A stretch of 64,000 bases of DNA from NCBI RefSeq assembly GCF_047495875.1, contig NC_092461.1:48861101-48925100 (forward strand), written 5' to 3'. A program made the translations under genes and the position numbers. The notes under the pieces are model-generated. The model had not been told where the DNA came from, made no database searches, and saw nothing but the letters and a program-made list of their open reading frames with translations. Shown in pieces: positions 37,701 to 49,900 of the stretch. Each line of letters starts with the position of its first letter. The first letter of the stretch is position 1. This DNA comes from Pithys albifrons albifrons. Lineage: Eukaryota > Chordata > Aves > Passeriformes > Thamnophilidae.

Positions 37701-40700
37701 ATTTCATTGCTCGCAGACCGCTGACTGCAGTTCTGTTTGAGGATGCCATGAGCAAGTGTTTCTCCTGAGTGCATCAGGTAAGTCTGTGTGAATGTGGATA
37801 ATGTTTTTCTTTAATATGTTTCAGGGAAAAAAAGATTTTTCTATAGAAATAATGCGAAGTACAAACAATAAAAACCATTTTTTTAGCTGATACTGTGAGT
37901 CATGCAATGATAAAAAATTAACAAATGTTTTACTTGTTGAGAAACTGAATGGGTGAGTCCTGAGGCAATCACTATGCAGCTTTTCAGTTCTGATACAAGA
38001 GAACTATTTTTCACTTGCTTGTTACATCATTTAAACATTAATTTCTTTTAGCATTTCAGTAGCAATCCCCAGACAAGACTGGGGTACTATGCTATTGCTG
38101 TGGAAAAACAGTAAGGAGAAACCCTGTCCTAAGGCATTTAAGCCCATGAGGCAAATCCTGACTGTAAAGTCTATCTGACCACAAGGCAACATGTTGTTTT
38201 ATTAATTCTGAGCATTTTCAAGTATAATAAAGAAAAAAATCATTAAATACAGCAGCCAGCTTAGTCAGTGAAAATGGAAAGAAATAGAAATAAAATTCCT
38301 CAATGCCTGCTTTGAAACAAAAGAAATTAATTTTTGTTATAGTTGATATTGAACAGGTTTATAAAGCACTTTTACAGTACTGGTTTCTCGTAGGAAATTG
38401 TACATCTTAAATTACTAGGCTACAAATATACATGTATATAAGAATACATATATATTGGCAAGTTATCCCAATGTAACACAACAGGCTGCGCAAATGTGTT
38501 CCAAAATACTTGAAAGGTTTTGTATGGTTTTTGTTAAATCATTCTTTTCCCTGTGGTTTGCTTGTAACCCATGGTGACTAACCTGGGGACTTGCCTGTAC
38601 CCACAGATTCTTACTTCCTGAGAAAGCATTACTTGTGCTAACACTTCCACTTAGCTGAATCAGACCCTCTAAACAGAAGGCAATTTGTGCTAAGAGTTGC
38701 AAGGATCAAGGAATGGTTACTAAGCAGAAATGTAGTCTATTATTTTCCTCAGCTATAGACTACGCAGTAGCTGAATCCTCTGAAAAGTTCTTTGCTCTCA
38801 TAGCAATGGATGTTCTCACAAGAAATGGCTCTATTGCAGGGCCTCATTGTGACTCTCCTTTTTTTCCTCTCTGTGGAAGCCACTCAATTGACGAACAGTA
38901 CGTTCACTTATCTTCTAGAAGATATCTTTCAATTTCACCACCTGTAGTGTTCCATGAAGTTATTTATTACTTTGATATCCCTCTTCATCCGTATCAATTT
39001 ACCCTGTTCACCATTGCCAAAGCCTCAGCATCATACTGCAACAAGTTGCAACCATCTATATTCATGGCTGTTAGTGACTTCTTGTGATCTACGTCACATG
39101 TTGTCAACCTAAGACCAGCTATCTTATTTTAGCTATATTTTTATAACAACTAATACTGTCCTAAATGTATTCCTGTAAAAAAAAAATAGGGAGATTACAA
39201 TGAACTTTATTAAAATGGATGTAAAAAATCAACCATGGAAGGTAACAAATATTCTAACTGAAATGGGGAAAATGTAAATGCAAATGGGAAAATACTTCCT
39301 TTATAATTGAATAATATTTTAGTTTTCAAGCATCTTTGTTACAGATACAAACATTTGATTACAGAAATACACATTGTTCCAATGAGAGCAGGCACAGAAA
39401 GCTAAATGTACTGGCTGACAAAAAGAAAGGAATATAATGAAATTTGTGATGGGATAAGATTACTAAAATTAACATATGATAATTACTAAACCTTTCCTCA
39501 TCGGTACTCTTACTGATCCTGTATACACTATGTTCTTTCAGCCCTGAATAATTTACTTCTCTTTACATTTTGATGTCCAGTGTCTGTTGTTTGTTGTTGA
39601 CAATCACAGCCACCTCTTACTACTTTTGTCTTTTTCCCAAAGTATTTACTTTGTCCTGTCTCTACTTCTCTTTCTTCACAGAATTGCACTAACTTATTCC
39701 AAGTGAAAACTAACAAAGAACTTCATCCTCTTTTCCCCATCCTCCTTTGTCTGGTGCCTCCTTCCCTGGCAGCCTGCTCCCTTTCTGTGTCCCAGTTACA
39801 GAGTCTTCTTACCTTGACTTATGTCAGTGTCATGTCTCATCCCCTCATCACCCCCATTCTGCTCTTGTCCCTTCCCTTACTCTTCCCATTTGTCTCTCAA
39901 TCTTAGGTAGTTTTCATTCCTCACAATAAAGGCATGTTTTCTTCTCCATGTCTTAAACCCATACTTGACCTCATTTACCCCTCCAATTTCTCCTTCGTCT
40001 CCCTTTCATCTGTAAATTCACTTAACATGCTGTTTCTAGTTCCTGGGGGTACCTCTCCTTACTCCTTTTCCTTTCCTAACTCACACCTTACTATACAACA
40101 GCTCTCCACGAGAGACTTTATGACTTTGAAGGCACTAACTGGGAGCAGTGTGTGTTCCCCAGGTTCCTTAAACTGCCACCACCACTGCTGTGTTGAAGAG
40201 TAAACTTTGCCCTTACTTAAGTCCTACTAGTCCTTCCTTTGCTCCTGCTAGTCTAGGAGGAATAGTTACTGATGCACCTCTTTACTACCTCCTATTCAAT
40301 GCCAAATCTTGAACTATCTGGCTTCTGTTTATGATGTTTAGGCACCAACTCAAAGTAAACATGGCTAAGATAATGCCAAGTGTGGGTACACAGGTAACAC
40401 TCACTATGTTTTGTCTTCACTGCTGGAGATGAGATTGACATCTGTCATACGAACTTCCTGGCCAGCATTGTCTTGAACCTCTTTAGACTCCTTATATAAT
40501 CTTCTTTAATACAGTATTTCATAGAACCATTCACCTTCAAATTCTCATAATTTCACATGTGATTACTACAAAGTTTTTCTTTAGCCTTCAGGAGTAAAAC
40601 ATAGACTTTTCCCTCCCTGTCATATTCTGGTAAGCAGAGAGTCATAATCTCTCTACTCCAGCCAGCCTGCCATGCTCACCTTAGTGAATTTTCACTCCTG

Positions 40701-41733
40701 CACTTTCATAATTTTTTCTTGTTGCTTTGTGAACTTGCTATAAAAGTCTATAAAGCAACTTCTTTTCCTCTGCTCCCTATAGGCATTTACTGCTTTACAT
40801 GCAAATTATAATTGGTCCGGCACAGTGGCTATTTTTGTACTGTGTTTGTACAATTCATAGCATGATGAATTTCTGGACCTAGACTGAGATTTCTAGATAC
40901 TGCTGCAAAACATAATTCTTAAAACATTTAAAAGTCTGCATCAGATCAGAACTCCTCCTTCCCTTTCCCATATCTGTCCCTACTGCAATACCCCAGGTGC
41001 ACATCTAAGGATGTAACACATCGACAAGAACTGGGAAATTCAAACTTGCAGGTCGGCAAACTTGCAGCCCACACTCTGGCCGGTTTTCTGCATATCAGAA
41101 GGTATCACAGGTAGTGTGGAAGAAGGTTGTAAGCCATTACTTCTTCCTTAATTAAAACCTAGTTCCTAAATTACTTGTTTTGCAAAAGAAAAGGCCACGT
41201 ATTCCACAGCAAGACCCCCAAAGACCAAGTTCTCTTCTCTTCTGGTGACATTGTCCCAGATTGCCGGCGTTTATATGCACTCGCTCGTAGCCGAGCACCG
41301 CCGTGATCGGTCCCCAGACCCCGAACATCTCTATCTGCGCAAAGCCCGCTCCGGCCGGGCAGGGCAGGCGCTCCGAGCGCCCCGCGCCGCCGCGGGTCTA
41401 GCGCAGACCGGGGCGCCCGCATTTCTTGGCGGGGGAGGAATATGTTCTCCTCGCAGCAGGTAGCGCGGGCTCACACACCCCCTTCCAGGCACGCACACCG
41501 CGTGTGTGCGGGTGTACATCCCATATACATCACAGCCGCCCCCCGTGCGCGGTCCCTCCGCACTCACCGGGGCGCGGCCCGCCCTGCTCCCTCCCGGCGG
41601 GCTCGGCGCTGCCGCCCTCCTGCTGGGGGCTGTCACAGTCCGTGTTGGTCAGCCAGGTGGACTCGGTCTCCCGCGTCCAGCTCTCGTAGTAGCGGGGCTC
41701 GATAGCGTCGGCCCGGCTGCCCCCGCAGCCCAT
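19621..41733 (-). CDS. BAALC: BAALC, complete three-exon coding sequence (146 aa)
   Basis: BAALC is a small membrane-anchored adaptor of neural and haematopoietic progenitor cells. From the literature, it is N-myristoylated and palmitoylated and associates with lipid rafts and CaMKII. Seen here: three minus-strand exons, 41568-41733, 23663-23832 and 19621-19725, joined by GT-AG introns with matching phase (166, 170 and 105 coding nucleotides). The protein begins MGCGGSRADAIEPRYYESWT, identical to the human N-terminus as I recall it, with Gly2 and Cys3 as the acylation sites. It ends in a basic tail containing KEVTINVT. The total is 146 residues against 145 in human. The middle is the least conserved part. 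Introns are about 17.7 kb and 3.9 kb. No frameshift or internal stop is visible, so the gene appears functional. The neighbour upstream is ATP6V1C1 on the same strand. Confidence 0.95.
19726..23662 (-). other. BAALC: BAALC intron 2
   Basis: A GT-AG intron of about 3.9 kb. It holds a short trinucleotide array at 20772-20802 (CAT/CGT units). I see no recognisable transposon or RNA gene in the rest. Confidence 0.85.
20772..20802. repeat. CAT/CGT trinucleotide microsatellite
   Basis: About ten perfect-register trinucleotide units, a mixture of CAT and CGT, in BAALC intron 2. The interspersed CGT units look like point changes in an original (CAT)n array. Confidence 0.9.
23663..23832 (-). CDS. BAALC: BAALC coding exon 2
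   Basis: This exon completes Gly56 and adds 56 residues starting LLEDGKLAQT and ending QRQNSFRTTE. It aligns with the human stretch beginning GMLEDGL and ending GLQTTE. The acceptor is CCTACTAG|GT (AG at plus 23833-23834) and the donor is ACAGAG|GTAAGA (GT at plus 23661-23662). Entry is phase 1 and exit is phase 0, which fits exons 1 and 3 exactly. The peptide is rich in Ser, Thr and Asn with no predicted membrane segment, as in the mammalian protein. Conservation is moderate, highest at the two ends. Confidence 0.93.
24978..25021 (+). mobile_element. CR1 retrotransposon, 3'-terminal scrap
   Basis: A 44-base match to the end of avian CR1 elements: the run ending CCCTCCAACCCAAGGCACTC and then TGATTCTGTGG, a decayed form of the terminal 8-bp repeat. 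The plus orientation is opposite to BAALC. The short length limits certainty. Confidence 0.65.
35652..36793 (-). mobile_element. Solo LTR of an avian endogenous retroelement, in BAALC intron 1
   Basis: An element of about 1.14 kb bounded by TG and CA, resembling a repeat family common in bird genomes (LTR class; the exact family name cannot be fixed here). Read on the minus strand it has a TATA-like TATTTAAG (plus 36603-36610) and an AATAAA (plus 35824-35829). The middle is a degenerate tandem array of about 51-bp units, each with a form of CTGCTCCAGTGTGGG (units near 36064, 36151, 36202, 36252, 36304, 36355). No internal retroviral genes adjoin it and no clean target duplication is visible. 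The 197-codon plus-strand frame at 36225-36818 is a by-product of this repeat. A second copy lies at 57100-57707. Confidence 0.75.
36064..36370 (-). repeat. Degenerate tandem array of about 51-bp units within the LTR
   Basis: Six to seven imperfect units spaced about 44-52 bases apart, each carrying a variant of the motif CTGCTCCAGYRTGGG. The spacing is visible at 36151, 36202, 36252, 36304 and 36355. The array is part of the LTR body rather than an independent satellite. Confidence 0.75.
37245..37258. promoter_or_regulatory. Candidate RFX X-box in BAALC intron 1
   Basis: GTTGTCATGGCAAC is a near-perfect inverted repeat that differs at one base from the ideal X-box palindrome GTTGCCATGGCAAC bound by RFX factors. 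It lies about 4.3 kb downstream of the BAALC first exon. The binding inference rests on motif match only. Confidence 0.4.
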
Positions 41734-42115
41734 GGCGGAGCCCCGCTCACAGCCACGGCCGACCGGGCACCATCGCTCCGCCGGGCACGGCCGCCCCGCC
41801 GGCCCTGATCACGCCCAGCGCCCCATCCCCGCTCCTCCTTCTCTCCCCGACTCCGCTCGCCCTTCTCCTCCTTCTCCCTGGCTTTATTATCTCTGCTGCT
41901 CCCCCTCCTCCTGGCTGTCCCCTCCCCTTCTCCTCCCGCTACCCCCGTCCTTCCCCTCCCGCTTCTCTCGGCTCTCACATCCCAGCGCCTCCCGGCCCGG
42001 CCCCGGTCTCTCCCCATCCCCGGGTGTTCCCAGGAGCGGGACTGCTGCCTCCGCCGCGGCCGACTACAGATACAGGTTGGGGCGGGCAGGCCCTCCCTCC
42101 TCCCCGGGTTAGGGA
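41250..42115 (-). promoter_or_regulatory. BAALC: CpG-island promoter of BAALC
   Basis: The only long GC- and CpG-rich stretch in the window; it covers exon 1, the 5' UTR and the start of intron 1. Upstream of the start codon the minus strand is strongly purine-rich (about 41,830-41,990; the plus strand reads as C/T blocks). The only TATA-like string is ATAATAAAG on the minus strand at 41882-41890, about 150 bases before the ATG. The transcription start is therefore not fixed and initiation may be dispersed, as is usual for CpG islands. Confidence 0.85.
41568..41733 (-). CDS. BAALC: BAALC coding exon 1
   Basis: This exon encodes residues 1-55 plus the first base of codon 56. The ATG at 41731-41733 sits in a strong Kozak context (GCCATGG with G at -3 and +4). 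The first 29 residues are essentially those of human BAALC and carry the Gly2/Cys3 lipid-anchor signal. After about residue 33 the sequence becomes a Gly/Glu/Pro-rich linker that differs from mammals. The splice donor is CCCCG|GTGAGT, with the GT at plus positions 41566-41567. Reading on past it in frame gives no BAALC-like sequence, which supports the donor. The exon lies wholly inside a CpG island, as expected for a first exon. Confidence 0.96.
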
Positions 42116-43636
42116 TCTGTAGGGCCGGGATTTACTCCCGCATGCCAGTGTACCACAGCTGGGACGGCACAGCAGCCCTCCCGACCTGCTCTTGCACCCC
42201 GTTCATGTACCCGGACTGGTTCCTGTGCTCCGTTGCACTAAACGCTCTGCCGCTTCCCTGATTTAGCCGGGAGAGCCTTGCCTTAGCCTTAGCCTTTGGC
42301 CTTAGCTGGTTTGCTGCTGTGTGAAGGTGCAATACTGAGTGCTGAACTCCAGAAATACTTCACTTTGGAAGCAACTGAGAACATTAGATTCGTGAAAAAC
42401 AGACTATAATTTAGGCTTATGCTCAGGGTAATCTAAGTGACAGACACAGAGATTTGGCATTGTTTTGAGTCACTGATGGTGGTTGCAGTTTGTATTGCAA
42501 TAGCTGCTTGTCAAGGTCCGTGCCAGAGTTGGAGCCAGCTTCATGAACACTGGGCACTGTGGGATCATGACATGAGAAGACGTTATCCCAGATAAATATT
42601 TCTCTCCTGGAATCATTTTGCAGGAGAGCAACAGGAATGATTGTCCTCTAAAACAACCTACAGAACAATACAGAAGTTATGTTCTGTACTTCATGCCATT
42701 ACACAGTGTGGTTGTTGGTTAAAAAAAGATACATCCATTGGTATATGGAGAAACTCAGGCTGGCCTCTGTTACTGGAGCTGAAAGTAGGAACTCAGACTC
42801 TATGGAGCTAAAAGCTCTTGTTTCTAGAGAGGTCTAAAAACATCCCACTTCCCAGGAGCCATGTGTGCCCTGGGGGGGAATAGGGCATGGCCCAAAAAAA
42901 CTGTCAGACATGCCTGAGTCTTCAAATAAAACCTCAACAACACAGTCTGTGTCTCACACTGTAAGTGCATGAAACAACTTTCTAGACTGAGAGCACTAGA
43001 TAAAGTACACGCTGGAACAGAATCTTGGGGAAGCCTTTTTATCTTGTTTCATTTTAACTTAGAAATTGGAGGGGCTCTGACAGAGTCTGCTTGCACATGT
43101 ACTTTCACATCACTTTGATTTCAGTTCTAGCTGTGCTTGCAGGAACTTCATCTTCTGACACTTTTCCTAGCACAGTTTTCAAAGTGTTGGAAAGCCACTT
43201 GCAAGAGAATAACATAAGGCTTCTCTTTCTTTCCTGTCATTACCACAACCACTAGAGAGGAACTAGACCGTAAATATAAAGTGGAGTCTTAAAGCATTAT
43301 ATTGAATCATGTTCATTTTCCTTGAGCTCTACAGAGGCGCCTGCTTTGCACTAGTACTTCACATCCCCTTTCAAATTTCTGCTTTTGGTAGAATATGGAG
43401 AAAATTAGGGCAGAAAAACAATAATGTAACTATTACTGCTTTCATATTTAGGCTGCTGGTGTTGTTTTGATTTTGAATTTAAAAAATACTTTGAAATAAA
43501 AATTTTTGGATGACCAATAAAAGATGTTAGTTAGCTCTAGTAAGTAAATGTTTTGACTTTACTTTTATCAATTCCTAATGGAACTGAGAACTACTTTTTG
43601 AAACTGGATTTTTTTTCCACAACTGGAACTTTTATG
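42116..43636. other. BAALC upstream flank, nothing recognised
   Basis: GC content falls quickly beyond the CpG island. There is no exon-like or repeat sequence that I can name. Confidence 0.6.
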
Positions 43637-43905
43637 GAATCATAAAGTGGTTTGCATTGGAAGGGATCTTAAAGATCATCTAGTTCCAACACCCCTGCCA
43701 TAAACAGGGACACCTTCCACTAGACCAAGCTGCTCAAAGCCCCATCCAATCTGGCTTTGAATACTTAGAGGGAGGGGACATCCATAACTTCTCAGGGCCA
43801 CCTCTTCCACCACCTCACCACCCTTAGAGTAAGGAATATCTTCCTAGTACCTAATCTAAATCTACCCTAAAAATGCCCTACCTAAATCTACAGTTTGAAA
43901 CCTCT
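43637..43905 (-). mobile_element. CR1 retrotransposon, 3'-terminal fragment
   Basis: From GGAATCATAAAGTGGTTTGC through GGAAGGGATCTTAAAGATCA, the CCCTGCCATAAACAGGGACA box and TCTAATCTAAATCTACCCT-like sequence; about 270 bases of CR1 3' UTR and ORF2 end. It is more decayed than the copy at 445-2022. The orientation is the same as both genes. Confidence 0.9.
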
Positions 43906-46900
43906 CATATTTTATTCTTTGGTGTATTAAAAATTAGTTTAAGATACTAGGAGAATAAAAGAAGTTTGCATTGTTTTGTTAAAAGAGCCAAATGCAATCA
44001 GTTGTGGGTACCTTTGTATCAGAATTCATTCTGATTAATTAAGAAAACTACTTCTCACTGTCGAGTGTGCAGGGCACAATGTTCAATATATCTGCACCCT
44101 TCTGATTCCCTCCTGAGCTAAATAGCAGACTCTGAGGCACACAGGCATTGTGTGAGAGTGCATGTGCTGTGGCTATAAAGTACCACTACCTGTGGCAGGG
44201 AAATGCATGTTGGCTGGCATGAAACAGGTGATGACAGCTTTATTGCAGCAAGGTAACAACACAGGAGTATCAATTTGATAAGGTTAATTGCACACTGAGA
44301 ATCATATTGGGGAAGAAAGCAGACAGAAAAGGAAATATACCTTCAGAAACACAGAAAATACCCAGAGTCAGATGAATCCTTGGCCTGACTCCATCTCCAC
44401 TGGTATTGCAATTAGATGAGAGCTAATCTGCTGGTGAAGCTGGGTGGGGAGCAATTGGTGTAGGGCAGGAAGAGGTTGATGGCAATGTGTGTGTGAAGAA
44501 TTGAAATCTGCAGAACTCTTAAGGGGAGAAACTTTACAATTTGTTTTCCTTCCTTTACTTCAGCATCTGAGTTGGTGTAGCCCAGCAGGAGAAGGATTAA
44601 GAATGCGATTTTTTTGGACTAAATTTAATTCGTCATGCTGCTACACTCATGCTAGGAGATGATTAAGGTAGTAAAATCTGACCTGTCTCCATTAATTGTT
44701 AGAAAAAGGATGGTCTCTCAGAGATACTATTAGTGGAGCTTGGACTGCGTTTTAGCTTGCTCTGGTTTTGCATTTTCCTCCTCGCACTGTCAGTGATGTC
44801 TGCTCTGTGTACATTGGTTTCGAAATATGCTACTTCAAAAATGAGAGTAGGAAGTAAAGGGTTGGGATGGTCAGGGATGAACAAGGAAAGAGGATCTCAG
44901 GATTTAAAATTTACATTTCGCCAAAATGGGGTTGAAAAAATGAAAAGGCACTATTCCTCCTAAAATCCATATGGAATTGTGTTAGGACCCATTATTAATT
45001 TTCCCTCAGATTTACTGGGTCAAATTAATTCTTTTGTATCCCAAAGACCATTCAGTTCTAAGTGCAGAATAAGCAATAGGAGATTTAGGAAAATCTCTCA
45101 TCAGTTTTCTGTGTGGCATCTCTGCTTGTTGTTAGATGATGTTTAGCAAGGACACAAGATAAATCTGGGTTTAGGTCCCAGCTTTATTCACAAACCAGTT
45201 CCCTTCACTCCAGAAAGCAGACAGGAGGTCAATTTACTCACTTACCCAGGACCCCTGTGGTTCAAGGACATAGAGCAGAATTTGTGTTTAAAACGTGTTC
45301 TTTCTAGTAAGGCATTTGTGTATATGAGGAGAAATGTGATTATTTAGCTATATTATACCCATCTGACACTCCAGGCTTGCAATATGCCTGGAAGCAAGAT
45401 TGCCTCTGAAGCTTCAACACTGTGTAGTTGAGTCAGCTTTCCTCCTGACAGCAGATATTTACTCTTTGCTGTTGTGAGCACTTGGAAAATATAATTTTCT
45501 TGCCTTGATTGCTCAAATATTTCTTTTAAATAATTTTCAAATGTATACCATGGCATTTTCGCATTGTTTATGCATTTCTTTTAACAAGAAAACAGTAGCA
45601 TTCATTTATGTCATATGGCCATTCGAAATGTTTTCAGTTTAGTATTCACAGCTTCCTGGACATATGTCGGTGATACTCAATATTAGTTACAGTTGAAGGT
45701 TTGGTAAGATGTCTCCAAACAGCTCATAAATAGGAAGAAGCTGATAAACTCACTCTTTCACTGCAACTTTTTCATGTTTGAAAATGACACTGAAACAGAA
45801 CCTCAAATTCCAACATAGAGACCAAGGCCTTAAGTTCCTCCATCCAAGCTTACCAATTTAGTTTCAGATTGGATTAAAAACCCCAAAAGAGTAATTTATC
45901 AGATTCTTAATTGGCAATAACTGCTCTGGCAGCACAAAGTTTCTTGTGATGTTTTATGATCAAGAAAATTTAGCAGTCATTTCTTTCCTGTTTTCTTAGC
46001 CTTTGAACCACAGCTTGACTTTTAATGCTGACCTGTACTTGTCAGTGTCCACACTCCTTCCCTTGTGAATAACAAATGTTTCCTAGTGAACAAACTGCAA
46101 GTTTTGCATAAGTGGGAAGTTTAGAATCAGTAAAATCATATTCTCTTTCCCAGGAAGTAGTGGAAAACCAGTACACAGCAGGCATCAGTGTCCTCACTGC
46201 ATGGCTTCTTACTGATACTGTATGACTGAAAATTGGGCCAGGTGTGCATGTTTGTGCTGTGCCCATCATGGCTTTTCCTGTGTGCAAAGGAATCTTCAGT
46301 ATCAACATGTGAAAAGACAAAATCTTAGGTTTCCTTTCATCTAACTTCTGACACATTGGGAGTTTAAACATTTCAAAGCTGCATGAGAATGTTTGCTGCA
46401 TTTGTGAATTGAGCAGCAGTGCCTTTTGCTGCACTTGGAATGCAGTCAAGGATGGAAAGTAGATTGCAACCACTCCACAGAAGCAGAGATGTGGTATTGG
46501 GTGAGGGTGGATACTGCTGTCTCAGGAAAGTGGGACGGCATGATTGCTGATGGCTAAGTGTATTTGTCCTCACGGAAAATAACTTCTTGATTACTTTCTT
46601 GTGAGTTCAAATAGTCCAAAGGGCTGAAAAGAAGAGGAGGTATGAAAATGAGAACCACAAAGAAGCTTTGGCTGTATTACTTTGTAAGATTGAGAGCTGC
46701 TAGTTGTTCTAAACAGCCATTGCCTTCACTGGTGTTTGGAGGGCACAACAGATACCCCTGGAAACACATCCTACAAAGTATTGCTAGGCTGTGACAGCCC
46801 AGTGGAAATCTCCTTAAAGAAGGTAGAAGGTCTTCCTTCAATCCCTTTGGCTGACCCAGACTTGTCCAAATAAACTGACAGCTAGTGAAATGAAATTATT

Positions 46901-49900
46901 TTCTGAAGAAAAAAAATTGTCAGCTGTGCACCAGGCTTTCTTTGAGAGTGTTCAAATATCTATTTTTTAAGGAGCCTGAGTAAAGCCACATCATGTGTAA
47001 TATCCAGCAAGGATATTAAGCGTAAGTAAGAAAGGATAATGCAGAGGGAGGCTTTTTTCACACAGAGAATTTCTGGGTGAGACTCCCCAGAGAAAAGAGC
47101 TATTGAGTTTATCTGTAAAAGGGTGCAAATCAATTGCTGCTGCCTTGCAGAAGCCAACATTGGCACCAGCCATAAAGTCTCTGCAAACAGAGCAGCAGCA
47201 CAGAGCAGTGATGAATTTATTCTCATTTATCCGAGTCTCTGCAGAGCTCCTCCATATAAAATCTGTTTACCTTGTACTCTGTTCCAAGACTACATTTTGT
47301 CACTAATTAAGAAGGTAAATCATAAAACCTGCTTATGAAACCAGTATTTTATGTAACTAAGTATCATACTGAGTAAACATTTATAACTTCAGATGTTCCT
47401 GGCAGACTCTGAAATTTTATGGGCCTAATACCTAAATCTTAATTAAAATATCTTTGACTTTTTCTTTAGGATGCATTCTTCTCTCTGTGGGTATTGTAAG
47501 ATTAAGCAGGTACTGCTACATTCTAATTGTTTATAGGTAATTAATTTATTTTGTTATAGACTAGATGCTCTAACAGCCTAAAGCAGGGAAGTCTAAATGC
47601 AATTAAAAAGGAAATAAGCAGAGACTCCATTAGTTGTATACTGTGTGTGGAAACTCTGTAAGCTGAGGAATTTCTAATTCTACACATACAGGGTCCACTC
47701 AGTCAGCTATAAACCTGGCAAAACAGTGGTTTGCTTTCTTCTTTTTCTCTGTTTCTGTTCCCTACAGTGTCAAGGGATGGGAAAAAAAGGAGAAGGAAAC
47801 TGGTAGGATCTGATTACATTTGTGTTATCAGCATGTAAGAGCTCAATTAGGAGCAATCACTGAATTTTAAAGCATGTTTTTTTTCATATAAAAATTAAAA
47901 TATTTTTTAAAAGGAGAAAAAATAGTCTCTATTCAATAAGTACTTCTGAATATTTCTAAGCTTCAGCACAACCCTTTGTATGTGTGTCTTCCTTTGAGCT
48001 TTAGTGCTTCTGCTGAGCTTATTTGAAAATGATATTGAAAATTTATCTCAGTAAAATTGCTCTGAATTCAGCCTCATTCTTTATAAATGTGAATTTGGAA
48101 AGAGCCTGTCCTCCTGTTAATGTCTGTCCTCTTTTATTCTGTTTGAACACTGTGGAGCCTAGGGCAGCTTCTTCCTAAGACTCCATCAAAGTTTTGACTC
48201 CCGGGTCTGATGTGGGCAGTCCAGGAGGAACCAAAATATCTTGCCAGCTCCCAATGCCTTTTTGCACTGCGATGTGAAATGCAACTGTAAATATTTTGAG
48301 GTTTTAGCCCTTAGAGATTGATAGAGAGCATATGACTCACTGGCTGCTGCACAGAGCCAGTGTTTGCTGTTGTGTGTCAGTGCAAAAGGAGAAAGCAGAT
48401 GATACTGTTATTATGCAAAATCACTTCCACCCACCCTCGTGACTCACCAGCATGTCACCAAACAGGATCTACACCAGTTTCAAAACAGATCTCCATTACC
48501 CATTTCCATCTCAGCAGATTACTTATTTCTTCTTTCCACTTCTTCTCTAAATGACAACATGGCTGTGTGTTTTCCTCTCAAAAGCAGAGCAGGGCCAGTG
48601 GCTGCTCCTGGCTGGTGCAGCTCAGTTGGCCAGAAGCCTCTCATTTATGGGCGTGGCAAAAATGCTGTGATGCAAAGGCTTCATCTTCCCTCTCCATCCA
48701 ATGACCAAACCCTGTTCCTGTGATGGAGGTTTTCTTATTCAGCTGAGTCATTTTTGCCCCTGCTAAGAGCAGTTCCATTCATTTGTATCTAAAAGAATTC
48801 AGATAAGGTAGCACTGATAATCAGCTTGCTGAGATATGCCACTCTGTAAGTGGTGTTTGTAAATGGTGACGAGTCAAGTGCTGCTTAAGACAGACTCATT
48901 TGCCTCAGTTTAAAATTGCTACAGCTTTTAACACCTTAGTCCAACAAACTGCAGTTAGAAGTCCATAGAATCTGGAAAGGAAGACGGAGATAATCCTCTT
49001 TTAGAATAGCTATAGTCCAGTGGTAACACTGTCTCAGTCTTGGGAAAGCACCTGGTGATGATAGTAAATAATTAAATGTATTCTTATTTATTAGGGGAAT
49101 TCTATTAAATTATTAATTTTGTGGCTCTCTGCTCTGTTGGCCTTTATATCTAAATGTGAGTAGATTACACGTAAGTGTACTTGAATGTTTGGGTTTAAAT
49201 TAAAGTAAGATTGGATGGATTTGCAAATATTAACATGACTGGAAATCTGGGAAGTTTAACTCTGTGCCTCATTTCTCAAACCCGCAAGAAGGGAACAATC
49301 CGGCCTTTTTGTTACTGGCAAAGTAAATATACACACATGGTATAGAATGCCATGCCAGAACACCAACTAGGACATAACTTATAAAGGAAAAGAAGCCTAA
49401 GAGGAGGAAGATCTATCCTGAGAAGTATCCCAGCTGCTCTTGGATGCGTGGGCTCATTCACCCTGAGAACATTCCTGGAATTTTTGTTTCACTTGGCTGC
49501 TGTTTCCAGATGGGCTGTGCTACAGGCCAAAATACTGCTGGAGGGCATTACCTTGGTTGTCCATCAAGTCTATCCACAGCATTCCTTCAGTGCAGAGGGT
49601 ATTTATTCACAGTTTCACTCTGTGCCTGGGAGTCCTGACTTGGTGCTGCGGGTATATTGTACTACACCTGTGCAAGCAGAGCAGCCTGAGTCAGTTGTTC
49701 TCAGAGGAGAGGAGACCAACAGCTCTGGGAACATCTGTGTTTGCTCTTTGCATGCCTAATGGCTGAGACAAAGCCATGAACCTGAACCTGCTGTGTCTGA
49801 CTGCAGCTGTACCACTAATAGGTACCAGTGCATTCAATATTTGGCTGGGTTCACACTCGACAGGATGGCAGCACCTTTGTTTCATGCTCTGGCTGCAATC

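Larger units (their letters stand above)
23833..41567 (-). other. BAALC: BAALC intron 1
   Basis: A 17.7-kb GT-AG intron. It contains a short CR1 3' end (24978-25021), an LTR element in gene orientation (35652-36793) and an X-box-like motif (37245-37258). Stretches at 26.7-27.6, 30.4-30.6, 33.4-33.7 and 33.95-34.3 kb are less AT-rich than their surroundings but match nothing I recognise. Open frames of 60-130 codons here have no family resemblance and are likely chance. Confidence 0.85.

Noticed and set aside
46042..46473. 143-codon minus-strand frame in the ATP6V1C1-BAALC spacer
   Set aside because: It resembles no known protein and has no promoter or exon-like flank. Chance is likely.
49444..49766. 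Three overlapping plus-strand frames of 64-103 codons
   Set aside because: There is no splice context, domain or codon bias; similar frames occur throughout the spacer.
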